DNA from: Glebionis coronaria
Lineage: Eukaryota; Streptophyta; Magnoliopsida; Asterales; Asteraceae
DNA length: 64,000 nucleotides
NCBI GenBank assembly: GCA_025667525.1
Contig: CM046878.1
Coordinates: forward strand, 511,508,274-511,572,273
Direction: 5' to 3'
Below, piece by piece: positions 9,685 to 19,147 of this stretch (positions are counted from its first letter, which is position 1; each line of letters begins with the position of its first letter). The notes beneath the pieces were generated by a model, which saw only the letters and a list, made by a program, of their open reading frames with translations, was not told the DNA's origin and made no database searches. The position numbers and the translations under genes are program-made.

Positions 9685-12554
9685 TAGTTTTCTTTGGGAA
9701 CCCAAGCCTTGGAAGACTCGGATTCATTTGGTTGTTCAACAAGAACAGACTTGGTTCTCATAACAACCCCATTTTCATCCCTTTTTGGATGAAAAGCCCA
9801 GTTAACCCCAATTGGTCTTGACATGACCTTTGAATTATAATGAAACCTGTTGCATGTCATAGAAAGACCAGTAGAATTAGGGTTTTGGTCTTGTTTTGGT
9901 CTCCATGATAAGCTAGTAGAGGCTTTAGACCCATTTCCCTGTGGTTGCAAATACCTAGGTTTGGCAGTGTGTCTGTCAGCGCTGAAATTGTTCTTGTCAG
10001 CGCCCCGATTGCCTTTATCAGCATTAAACCTAGGGTTTGCTACAGGAACCCATTGCCTATTGGACCAAGTGTTTGACTTTTGAAAAGGTCTTAGGCCATG
10101 TGTGTTAGACCCTCTAGTAAAGAATGGGGCTGGTCTAACAACTTGTGAACTTTTGTTCACAAAGGTATTGGGTCTGACAGTGTTTGACCTGTGTTGACTT
10201 TTGTCAGCGCTGATATGGTTCCTATCAGCGTTGACATTGGAAGCGTTGACACATTTGTATGCCAAATGTGAAAAGCTACCACATGAGTAACAAGCTTTTC
10301 TAGACATAGTCTTAGGTCTAGAAGCAAAGAAGCCTGTTCCATGGTTACTAACTTGGCTTTTTGGTGACCTAGTATTCCTATACATCTCTGCATACTTAAC
10401 ACTAGGTTTTCTAACAGTTTGTGGGCCAAGGTCAACAGCTTTGCCAGTGGTTGGGTGTGTGATTTTAATAGGTGTAGGATCATGGCTCGTGATTGGTGTG
10501 GGCTCATTTGGACTTTCACACAACAACCCTCCCTTAACAAACAAAGTGTGGTTAGCTTTCTTCCACTCATCTAGGTCAGTCAGTTTTTGTTTGTATTCTT
10601 CAACTGGGGAAGTCACTCTAGGTGGAGGAATGAATTCCTTCTCTTGAAGTTCTGGCAAGCCAGTCCAAGATAAGTCCTTTGATTGGACACCATAGAAATC
10701 CCCAGCTGGTGGTGGAACACCAGTATAATCTTTCATCCCAATCCCACTCATGTCCTTAGAGTCTCTTTGTTTACTAACACATTCTCCTAGGGATTGTGTG
10801 GCTTTATCAAATCTCTGGATTTTAAGACTCACATTATCTTTATTTTTGTTAGCCTCATCTAACTGAGCTATCAAATCAAGATTAACCCTGTTTGTGATAT
10901 CTTGAATATCTTTACTTTGATGTAACTCATGATTTAAGATATTTATTTTATCCTTTAAATCAAACTCCATTTTCTTATACTCAGCTACTGTCTTTTCTGT
11001 TTGGGTAAGAGCAATTTGATAATTAGATACTTTGCATCTTTCAGCACTTGCCTCATCTAATAATTTTACTATCTCTTGATTTAGTTTTTCAGTATTTAAA
11101 CGACAACCCTTAGAACAGAAAGCATCATCATATACCTCATTATCTGATGAAGAGGAGGAGTGTGCCATGAGAGCATATTCAACATGCTCTTCTTTAACTT
11201 CAGCAACCAAAGCTCTGTCCTCTTCCTCATCCTTAGCCATAAAGTTCCAGCTCCAGTCCCATCCTCCAACACCATCAATTTGTTGAACAACAACCATGGC
11301 CTTGGGATCTTGGCTCTTAACCATTTGGCTTGAAGGCTTACCAGCATCAGATCTTCTTGGAGATCTACATTCCCTCATAAAGTGCCCCATCCGATGACAA
11401 TTGTAGCACTCAACTTTGGATTTGTCAAATCCAGCAACATCCTTAGCATTAAAGGTCATCTTCTTCTTGAACCTTTTATTAAACTTGTTTGCTCTTAAAC
11501 TTACAAGAGCCATAGTCCACTTGATGTCCATCTCTTCCAATTGCTCATCACTTATCTGCTCAAGATCTTCATATGTAATCCTTGAATCACTGGGCAAAGA
11601 AGCTATGAATGCACACACAATATCTAGATCTAAACCAGCAGGTTTAATTCCATCAGCGCCGAAGTTGTGAGTGTCAGCGCTTGAGTATAAAGCGTTGACA
11701 GGATATGATCCAGCGCTGACAGACTGAGATCCAGTGACTGGATGTCCATAGGAGTTCATGGAATCAAATTGGCCTTCACTTTGTGAGAAGAAGGCCATAT
11801 TGCTACTGGAAGATTTATTATCACTCTCCAAAAGCCATTCATTCTCCAACAGTCTTAGTTTGTTGAAGATGTCATCAAACCTGGAGGTCTTGTGGGTGTT
11901 ATTGACAAGAATGGATCTTGTCTCAATCTTCCATACATCACCAAGGCTTTTGAGAAAAGTAGCATTCAAGTCAGGGTCATCAATCTGTGTTCCCATGAAG
12001 GAAAGTTGACTTGTGATATCAAGCAGTCTACTTCTCACACTGCTGAGATTCTCATTTGGTTGAGCCTTAAAGACAGCATACTCATGCATGAGTTGCTTCT
12101 TCTTTTCTTCTTTTGTGTCAGCATTGCCACCATGTGCTACTTCAAGAGCTTCCCAAAGCTCTTTTGCAGACTCAAAGCGTTTGTACTTGTGCTGATTCTC
12201 ATGACCTAGGGCGTGTTTCATGATGTTCAAGATTTTCATGTCCACCCTTTTCTTGGCTATATCTTCAGCAGATACAGCTCTTCCATCTTCAGGCTTTTCC
12301 TTCTTATCAGCTTCAGGACAATTAGGTACAACTATCCTTGTGGCAATAGCATTAGCAATCTTTTGAGCTTTGTTGAATGTGTTCCCATATTCAACAATCT
12401 CCCAAAGAGTGTAGTCATGGATGGCTATATATTGCTCAAAATTAGACTTCCAAAGCTCGAAGTTCCTGGCATCAAACATGGGAATTTTGATGCTAGGGTT
12501 TGTGGTGTTGTTTTGTAGCAAAACTGGAGCAGGAGGTTGATTTGTGCCAGACAT
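9684..12554 (-). CDS. Copia element G gag polyprotein
   Basis: A 956-codon open frame starting with the first ATG after the primer site. The capsid-type region occupies about 20-245 (conserved FDARNFELWKSNFE start, then the UBN2-like helical region). A CCHC zinc knuckle lies at C383, C386, H391, C396 and a second at C755, C758, H763, C768. Between them is a long predicted coiled coil (about 485-595). Clusters of NADK/SADK/GADK-type tetrads lie near 290-302, 770-785 and 845-870. It is about twice the length of a simple Copia gag, the C-terminal half being an extension. It forms the virus-like particle core and binds RNA. It ends in TAA at 9684-9686, and the protease frame lies at -1 relative to it. 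Confidence 0.92.
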   Translation of the reverse strand: MSGTNQPPAPVLLQNNTTNPSIKIPMFDARNFELWKSNFEQYIAIHDYTLWEIVEYGNTFNKAQKIANAIATRIVVPNCPEADKKEKPEDGRAVSAEDIAKKRVDMKILNIMKHALGHENQHKYKRFESAKELWEALEVAHGGNADTKEEKKKQLMHEYAVFKAQPNENLSSVRSRLLDITSQLSFMGTQIDDPDLNATFLKSLGDVWKIETRSILVNNTHKTSRFDDIFNKLRLLENEWLLESDNKSSSSNMAFFSQSEGQFDSMNSYGHPVTGSQSVSAGSYPVNALYSSADTHNFGADGIKPAGLDLDIVCAFIASLPSDSRITYEDLEQISDEQLEEMDIKWTMALVSLRANKFNKRFKKKMTFNAKDVAGFDKSKVECYNCHRMGHFMRECRSPRRSDAGKPSSQMVKSQDPKAMVVVQQIDGVGGWDWSWNFMAKDEEEDRALVAEVKEEHVEYALMAHSSSSSDNEVYDDAFCSKGCRLNTEKLNQEIVKLLDEASAERCKVSNYQIALTQTEKTVAEYKKMEFDLKDKINILNHELHQSKDIQDITNRVNLDLIAQLDEANKNKDNVSLKIQRFDKATQSLGECVSKQRDSKDMSGIGMKDYTGVPPPAGDFYGVQSKDLSWTGLPELQEKEFIPPPRVTSPVEEYKQKLTDLDEWKKANHTLFVKGGLLCESPNEPTPITSHDPTPIKITHPTTGKAVDLGPQTVRKPSVKYAEMYRNTRSPKSQVSNHGTGFFASRPKTMSRKACYSCGSFSHLAYKCVNASNVNADRNHISADKSQHRSNTVRPNTFVNKSSQVVRPAPFFTRGSNTHGLRPFQKSNTWSNRQWVPVANPRFNADKGNRGADKNNFSADRHTAKPRYLQPQGNGSKASTSLSWRPKQDQNPNSTGLSMTCNRFHYNSKVMSRPIGVNWAFHPKRDENGVVMRTKSVLVEQPNESESSKAWVPKEN

Positions 12555-12647
12555 GATGTTTTTAGGGTTTTGAGAAGTTTAGGGTTTTTAGGGTTTTTGG
12601 TGTTTTAGGGTTCTTGCGTTACTTAAAGATCAAAAGTTTCTCAACAA

Positions 12648-12659
12648 GCTCTGATACCA
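12648..12659 (-). other. Primer binding site of Copia element G (initiator tRNA-Met)
   Basis: The minus strand reads TGGTATCAGAGC two bases after the 5' LTR, the classic complement of the initiator tRNA-Met 3' end in plant Copia elements. Confidence 0.95.
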
Positions 12660-12661
12660 CT

Positions 12662-13198
12662 TGTTGATCCCAAACTTAGATCGATTAAGCTTTGTGTACA
12701 TGAGATTAGATCAAGTAATACACGTAGAGAAACCTTTGCTTATGAATAAAGTAACTAAGTGTTATGCGGAATTAACACTTAATCTAAAACACAAAGATGT
12801 TAAACAAACTTTCACTTGTTTTAGAATGATCGAACTTGATTACAATGAAAGAGGTTTAACTTGTGAAAACTTATGATAACTGATAATTAACATTAACCTA
12901 AAAGATCTTCTTTTATAGATTAAGAAGTCTTGTACAATAAGCTACGAATCAACTATTCTAGGTAAAGATAATAATAGAAAATACAATGTCGAGCATATCT
13001 TTACCATACACAAATAAAGAAACAAATAAACAAAATGATTCGTATGAAGATATATTCCATCAGTGCTAATCTTCAAGGCTGTCAGCGTTGACTTCTTCAA
13101 ATGTCAACGCTTGGCTGTCAGCGTCCAATGTCATCTTATCAGCGCTTGAATTCTTCTTATCAGCGTCCAGTGAACTGACCCATAATTTATTCCCAACA
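12662..13198 (-). repeat. 5' LTR of Copia element G
   Basis: 537 bp, TG...CA bounded, followed by the target duplication GAAGT at 13199-13203. It holds the promoter that drives gag-pol toward lower coordinates, and five GTCAGCG/GTCAACG words at 13080-13170 in the U3. Confidence 0.96.
12911..12917 (-). promoter_or_regulatory. TATA box in the 5' LTR of Copia element G
   Basis: The minus strand reads CTATAAAAGAAG. Transcription would start near 12885, leaving about 220 bp of R/U5 before the primer site. The 3' LTR has the same sequence at about 1394-1400. Confidence 0.65.
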
Positions 13199-13791
13199 GA
13201 AGTATCATCACTAATTAACACCTCATCTTCATTTTCGATTTCATTTGAAGTAAAATCGCCTCCTTGGAATGGAGTGAGATTTGGTGTAGAATTAGCAAGA
13301 ATTGGATCCAAAATAGTGGGATTGCCACTTGACGAGCTATCGGAAAAACCTAACACTTCTTGTGAAAACTCATCGCAAACCACATCAACTAAGTCAATGT
13401 GATTGATGGTAGCGATTGCATAAACATGAGAAGGTTTTGAGTTTTGAGTAGCGTTTATAACAAGTTCCTCTTCGTTGAATCTCAAAGTGATAGTTCTTGG
13501 ATGAACGTCGATAAGCGATCTCGAGGTGTCTAAAAATGGACGACCTAAAATTAGAGGAACTTGAGGATCCGCAGGGATGTCAACTACTATAAAATCAACG
13601 GGATAGTAGAACTTCCCCACTTTCACGAAAACATCTTCGGCTACTCCACATGCTAAAATCGTAGAATGATCGGCCATCTCGATAGACATGTTCGAAGGAG
13701 TAAGAGCCGGAAGAGAAAGCGATTTCCAAATGGAAAATGGAATCAAATTAATGCTCCCACCAAGATCGGCCAAGGCGAGGCATTCTTTCAT
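13199..13791 (-). pseudogene. Element A protease region
   Basis: This is the retroviral-type aspartic protease of A. The catalytic Asp sits in a DLGGS motif (13753-13767) followed by INLIPFSIW, and the flap/core motif VPLILGRPFLDT lies further along, all typical of the Athila/Tat protease (usual motif DLGAS). The C-terminal linker is rich in Ser and acidic residues. At 13199 the frame runs into the Copia 5' LTR; the last 44 or so codons of the open frame (13066-13198) are LTR sequence, not A. Upstream, a 1-nt loss near 13818-13826 separates it from gag. Confidence 0.85.
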
Positions 13792-15008
13792 ATCTTGTAT
13801 GTCACAAGGAATGAGAAACTTCTGGGGTCACCAACTTTTTCTAGTATGCGGTTAAGATAAACCGAAGAACAATTAGCAAGATTTGAAAGCTTTTCCTTAT
13901 CGCTCATCATACTTTTAAAAGTGGAAGCGAAACGAGGCATATATAACAACGCGTCGGCTAAACTCACATCAAAATGCACTTGTTGAAACATTTTTATAAA
14001 AAGCTCGATTTGTTGTTTGTTACGTTCTTGCAATTTCTCTTTGTTTCGTCTCGAAGGGTAAGGTAAGGGTGGTGTAGGTTGGACATTAGGCAACGGCCTT
14101 GGAATCTCGGGTTCCACAATTGGTATTGGTTCAACCGTAGGTGTGGTATGAGCGGTACTTCGTGGGATTGTAATATGCTCCTTTTCGACCATCACCTCGA
14201 GCTCTTTCTCGATTTCCTTCTCCGTAGAAGTACTTGGACGACAGATTGGTTCCTTGAAAGTTTTACCACTTCGTGTAGTAATAACCTTCATTTCTCCCTT
14301 CGGGTTTGCAATGGTATCACTAGGAAGACCACCCGAGGAAGAGGGTTTACACATGATTGCTTCAAACATTTTTGCCATTCGGTCTTCAAATTTTGATTGC
14401 CTAGCATCCGCTTTTAACAATTCTTGCTTAATCTCATGTTGTCCTTGTTCCATCTTTTGTTCATTTTGTTGAAGACGTTGGACATTTACCTCCATTTTAT
14501 TAGCATGATTTTTAAGTTCATTAGCAAGTTCGTTTTTAAGCTCGTTTTTCAACTCGGATCTTAAGCTAATCATCTCACGTTGCATGTTATCAAACTTAGC
14601 ATCATTTGCTTTAGCATAATCCAAAAATTCTCCTTGAAGATTTTTAGTGTGAGCATTTTGAAAACCTTGTGTAGTGTTTTGAAAATCACGGTTTTGGTTT
14701 TGATTAGTAACTTGTCCATTCCCACTTTGATAATTCCCCTTGTTGTAGTTACGTGAATTACCTTGATAATTACCACCTTGATTGTTGTTTCGATAGTTAT
14801 TAGCATTTTGATTTGGTGGAGCTTGATTTGGGCGGGAACCTTGGCCGTTTTGGTTATAAGTTCCCGTTGCTACATAAGCACTCGAAGTGTTACCACCGGC
14901 GGTAATGCACTCGGAAAGATCATGAGCTCCACCACAAGACAAACAACTCTTTTCAACCGCTTTAACCGAAGCGGAATTCAAAGCCTCTTGAGCTTTCCAA
15001 TGAGTCAT
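13788..15008 (-). pseudogene. Element A gag, nucleocapsid and C-terminal portion
   Basis: A 406-codon frame. A CX2CX3HX4C zinc knuckle is coded at about 14907-14945. It is followed by an Asn/Gln/Gly-rich linker, a coiled-coil-like stretch of alternating Leu/Lys (about residues 125-215), the TTRSGK signature typical of Athila/Tat gag (near 14270), a Pro-rich stretch, and the RRNKEKLQE region before the protease. The frame is out of phase with both neighbours: single-nucleotide shifts lie near 15010-15035 and 13818-13826. Both ends overlap the adjoining frames by 4 bp, a by-product of the shifts. Confidence 0.83.
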
Positions 15009-15517
15009 AAGATTAGCAAATCTATCGAAAACCGATTTTCCTCATTAGCTTCATCATGTAAGGCATTAATGCTACGAGACGATGACGACGATGACGAACC
15101 CAAATTGGCAACACTCGGTGTGTTACGAGGGCTATAAACCTTAGATCTATTCTCGATAATCTTTAAAGCTTCATCGGTCGTTTTGCACAAAAAATTACCA
15201 CCCGCGGCGGCATTCAAGTAATCTCTTTCATGATCATTAAGTCCATTATAAAAAGTATCAATTTGATGTAATTCCGAAAAATCATGGTGTGGACATTCAT
15301 GTAACATTTCCTTAAATCGTTCCCATGCCATTGAAAAAGTTTCATTATTTCGTTGTACAAATCTTGAAATCTCTTTTTTCAAATGTGTTGTTTTAGATGG
15401 TGGAAAAAATTTGTTCACAAACTTAGAAACGAGATCACCCCATGTAAAAATTGAATTTGGCGGTTCTTTCTCAAGCCAAATTTTAGCGGGTCCATCTAAT
15501 GAGTAAGGAAACAACAT
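15005..15517 (-). pseudogene. Element A gag, capsid portion downstream of insertion B
   Basis: 170 codons of the retrotransposon gag (capsid) domain, beginning exactly at the insertion point of element B. The conserved WLEKEPPNSIFTWGDL and KFFPPSKT blocks and the FYNGLNDHERDYLNAAAGG end are clear. The N-terminal part of the same protein is at 26749-27122, on the other side of B. The frame is lost at about 15010-15035. Confidence 0.87.
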
Positions 15518-17216
15518 TGATACAATGATTTTGCTAGGTTCAATTATGTTCTCGGAATCCTCTCGAATTGATCTCGGTCTTAAGTGGAATGATTTGTTTT
15601 TGGTTACTAAAAAGGGGTTTTAGTTTTCTAATCTACTAAAAAGTTTAAATGAGTTAAAATGAAAACTTAAATAAAAAACGATTAATTTAATGACCACTAA
15701 CAATACTAGAATTAGAATTAAAATTAAAATTAAAATTAAACTAAAGAAACATTAGAAACAGTAATACAGTAACTCTTAAAAATATTCAAAGAAAATTGAT
15801 TCGGAAGTTTAACCTTGATTCGGAACTTTTCACCCGGAAGTTTATTCGGAACTTTATTCGGAACTTGGTTCGGAACTTCGTTCGGAAGTTTGGCTCGGAA
15901 CTCTCATGCGGAACTTCATTCGGAAGATTGGTTCATTCGGAAGTTTTACTTCATCCGGAACAATTAGACTCATTCGGAACTTTCTACTGATTCAGAACTT
16001 TTAAGGGAAAAACTCACTCGGAACTTTTTAAAACACATTCATCCGGAACTTAAAACTCATCCGGAACTTCAGTTCATTCGGAAGATTGGATTCATCCGGA
16101 ACTTTCCGTTCATTCGGAACTTTCTAAGAGAAATTGATTCGGAACTTAAAAACATGCATTCATTCGGAACTTACTGTTCATCCGGAACTTCAGATTGACT
16201 CGGAACTTTTGAAAAAGAAACTCATTCGGAACTTTTTGGAAAACAGATTCATCTGGAACTTCTTAGTTCATTCGGAAGATGGGTGTTCATCCGGAACTTT
16301 GGTGTTCATCCGGAACCTGGGAACACAGATACAGTAACTAACCCCGAAGAACAAGGAAGAAGAATTTAATCCAAAAATCACCAAGTTTTTTACCAAATCT
16401 TAAATAAAACTTAAACAGAAAGCATCTACTAACCATAAACTACAAATCCCATCAACAAAAACACAAATCCCAACAACTTTTAAAGATCATATCAATCAAA
16501 TAAGAACTTGAAAACTTGAAATAAAAGATGATGATGAACAAGATGAAACGGAAAGATTAAACAAGAACTTGTATTGATGATTAATGTTTTAACAAGATCA
16601 AACAAAGATTAAGATTACAAGATTTGAGAAACAAAGATCAAAATCACCAAACACCCTAGTGGTGTTGGTGATACCTACGAAACAGAAAGGAGAGAAAAGT
16701 GGGGAGAAAGAAAAAACTAAAAACTAAAAAAAAACTCTCCCCCTAAGTGTGTGAGGTGTGGGCTTTATATAGCCTTGTCTTTTGGTTGGTGAGTGGGCTT
16801 TCTCCCGTTCTTCTTATCTTCTCGTCTTTTCAGAAAAGTTGACGTTTTCGATTCTGATTCGGGATTTGTTGTCGATTAAATTCAACTCGTCATTTAATTT
16901 CTTCGTTTAATAGACTTGAGTTTCTTCGACTTATGTAAATCTTCCATCTTTGGTCCTTTTCTTCGATAAATCTTCGAATAGGCCCAGTGACTTCAAATCT
17001 TTTGCATCTCTTGGACAATAGACTTTATCTTGAGTCTTTTTCTTCAGTAAAACCCGTGCAATCCCATGTTTTCTTTAATATTCATCCGGTTAGCTCTGAA
17101 AACACAATAAACACAAAAACCACGCATAATTCCAAACAAATTATATTAAATACGTGTTTTGGTCTTGTTTTAGCCAGAATTAAGTGGTAAAAGGATGGGT
17201 GTTTACACACCTATCA
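15518..17216 (-). repeat. 3' LTR of element B
   Basis: 1699 bp, TG...CA bounded. It carries the CGGAAC/GT word array at about 15796-16320 and a TATA-like TTTATATA (minus-strand TATATAAA) at 16764-16771. A TTAAAA-rich simple stretch lies at about 15710-15750. Confidence 0.95.
15796..16320. repeat. Interspersed CGGAACTT word array in the 3' LTR of B
   Basis: About 29 copies of a core (T/C)(T/C)CGGAA(C/G)TT, mostly preceded by CAT or GAT, within about 525 bp at irregular spacing of roughly 12-25 bp. The copy in the other LTR (25329-25860) keeps nearly every unit. Confidence 0.92.
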
Positions 17217-17232
17217 AATCCCCTACACTTAA
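17217..17232 (-). other. Polypurine tract of element B
   Basis: Adjacent to the 3' LTR the minus strand reads AAGTGTAGGGGATT, a purine-rich run in the correct position. Confidence 0.8.
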
Positions 17233-19147
17233 CCATTGCCATGCCCTCATGCAATGCTTAGTGATAAAGCAAATTTACACTTTTCTCATAATTAATCAAC
17301 CTTGGCCTTATTAAAATACTACTAAACAAAAATTAAAGAAATTAAACTTTAAAGGAAACAAAAGGATAGAAAACCATTTTCACTTGAAAATAGCTACATG
17401 GAAATAACTTGCAAAGAAATCAATGACTTACATTAGGGCTTTGGTGTTGCGAAGATTTATCACCCTCAAGTTTCACGTTCCCCAAACTAAGCTTAAAAAC
17501 GAGATCATTGTTATTATAAGTTAGTAAATCAAACACTTACACACATGGCTTCATTAAATGCTTAAACTCCCTTATTCCTAGGTGTATCTCTTATATTTTA
17601 TTTTTGTCTTAGAATGATCATGAAGATGCATTTTTGGACTTATTTCGATAGTTTATTAAGGCTGAAAGCAAAGTAGGACGATTTGATCAATAGTTAGCTA
17701 AAGGACAAAATCTCTTAAAACTGCTTCTCGGGATATCAAAAAGTTCATATCTTGGCATAACTCGGTTCACGATTTGAGACCTTTCTCGGGCCGATATTTG
17801 GCATGTACTTCATACTTCATATCTTGAGAGACGTGCTTGAGATAATGGTCTTCTCATCGTAATAGAGTTTCTTCACTTTGGAGACTTTTGAGGGGTACTC
17901 CAACTTTGTTGACCACGACTTCATGATTATTTCTTCAATCTCTATTTGGGATTTTGAGATACAACGATCCGCCTCCTTTTCGGACTTGGATCTATTTATC
18001 CTCATACCTTGTTAGGGTCTTTTCGGATAGACTTCTCCATGATCTTTATGGGAGTTGATTGTTTTTCGTCGTGAGTCTTGATTCTTCATATTGACTTTGG
18101 GAATAATGCTTTTCACATCACCTTGGATCTTTAGCAATAAAATGGAATCCTCATGCCTTGTTAGGGCCTTTTCGGACTCGCCAATCTTCGCGCCCCGCTT
18201 CATAAGTTATGCCTTGGCTATGAACTCTTATCATTACCGAGCATCTTTTAAACGATCTTGGGCTAGAAGCTAAGTAACTTTTCAAATCGTACGACCTTAC
18301 TTATTGCAGATAATTTATTAGCAAGTGATGGGAGAATAGGCAAATAATTACACCAAGTGAGCTTGCGCAAGAATACCGACTTATAATTGACTCTATCATT
18401 TCTCGTCCTCCACAATTTAAAATCTCAAATAATGAGACTCGTGGACACTTAGCCTAATAAACCAATTAAGGTCTACATGGTTAAGGATACTAGCTAGAAT
18501 AAACTTGGATAAGTCTATTCGGGTTGAGTCAAAATAAACGCAACGGGCCTAATATGTCAAAGACTTCTAAACTAGCTACACCACTTTATTAATATTTTTG
18601 ACTTATTTGCGGGATATATACATATGAAAGCAACGATAAAAATTTAAAAATTGCGACTAAATGGCCAAAGTTAATTAAAAATTTGAAAAATGTTGAAAAA
18701 GATGATTTTCCGGTTAAATAAAGGCATTTTCATGGAAAAGTCCACTTAAAACTTCGATAGAAGTCCCTCTACACTTAAGATAAACATTGTCCTCAATGTT
18801 TAAGCATGTGGGAAAAGTCTCCCCTACACTTATGACATTGTGCACGTTGGTTAACTCGAGTTAAGGAGAAGACGACTAAAGTGATCAATTTCAAATGTGA
18901 GTATGAAGAAAATTGAATCACGATAGTTTGAGAGAAAGAACCGGATTTCGGATAACACGAGAGCACGGTTCTTCAAAGATTCCAAGAGTGCACTTATCCC
19001 TGTAATCACATCACCACACAAAGACAAACACCTATAGAGGTCCCCCTACACATAGGAGGTTAAAACATAAAAGGATAGATACTCGGGCTGCCTCCCGATG
19101 AGCGCTTGTTTTTTATTACCGAGTCACGAGTCTGACTCGACCCAAAA
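17233..19147. other. Non-coding 3' region of element B
   Basis: 1.9 kb between pol and the polypurine tract with no credible gene; Athila elements often carry an envelope-like ORF here, but none is seen. It contains a short duplication of the phrase CCTTGTTAGGG(T/C)CTTTTCGGA at about 18005 and 18155, roughly 150 bp apart. Confidence 0.65.

Larger units (their letters stand above)
1145..13198 (-). mobile_element. Element G: Copia LTR retrotransposon with a third ORF, complete structure
   Basis: Size is 12,054 bp. Two 537-bp LTRs (1145-1681 and 12662-13198), starting TGTTGATCCC and ending CCCAACA, differ at only three positions that I could find by eye. The flanks GAAGT (1140-1144 and 13199-13203) are an exact 5-bp target duplication. 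In minus-strand order it has: 5' LTR, tRNA-iMet primer site, gag (9684-12554), protease-integrase-RT-RNase H (6061-9684), a spacer, ORF3 (1754-4804), polypurine tract, 3' LTR. The integrase-before-RT order is diagnostic of Copia. The third ORF after pol is a layout known from SIRE-type elements. It is the youngest insertion in the window by LTR divergence. Confidence 0.97.

Noticed and set aside
9684..9695. Slippery heptamer for a -1 frameshift at the end of gag in G
   Set aside because: The sequence AGAAAAC in the gag frame does not fit the usual X XXY YYZ pattern.
15796..16320. Heat-shock element array (nGAAnnTTCn)
   Set aside because: The words TTCGGAA and GAACTTC have the wrong spacing for canonical units; a CRISPR array is also excluded because spacing and units are irregular.
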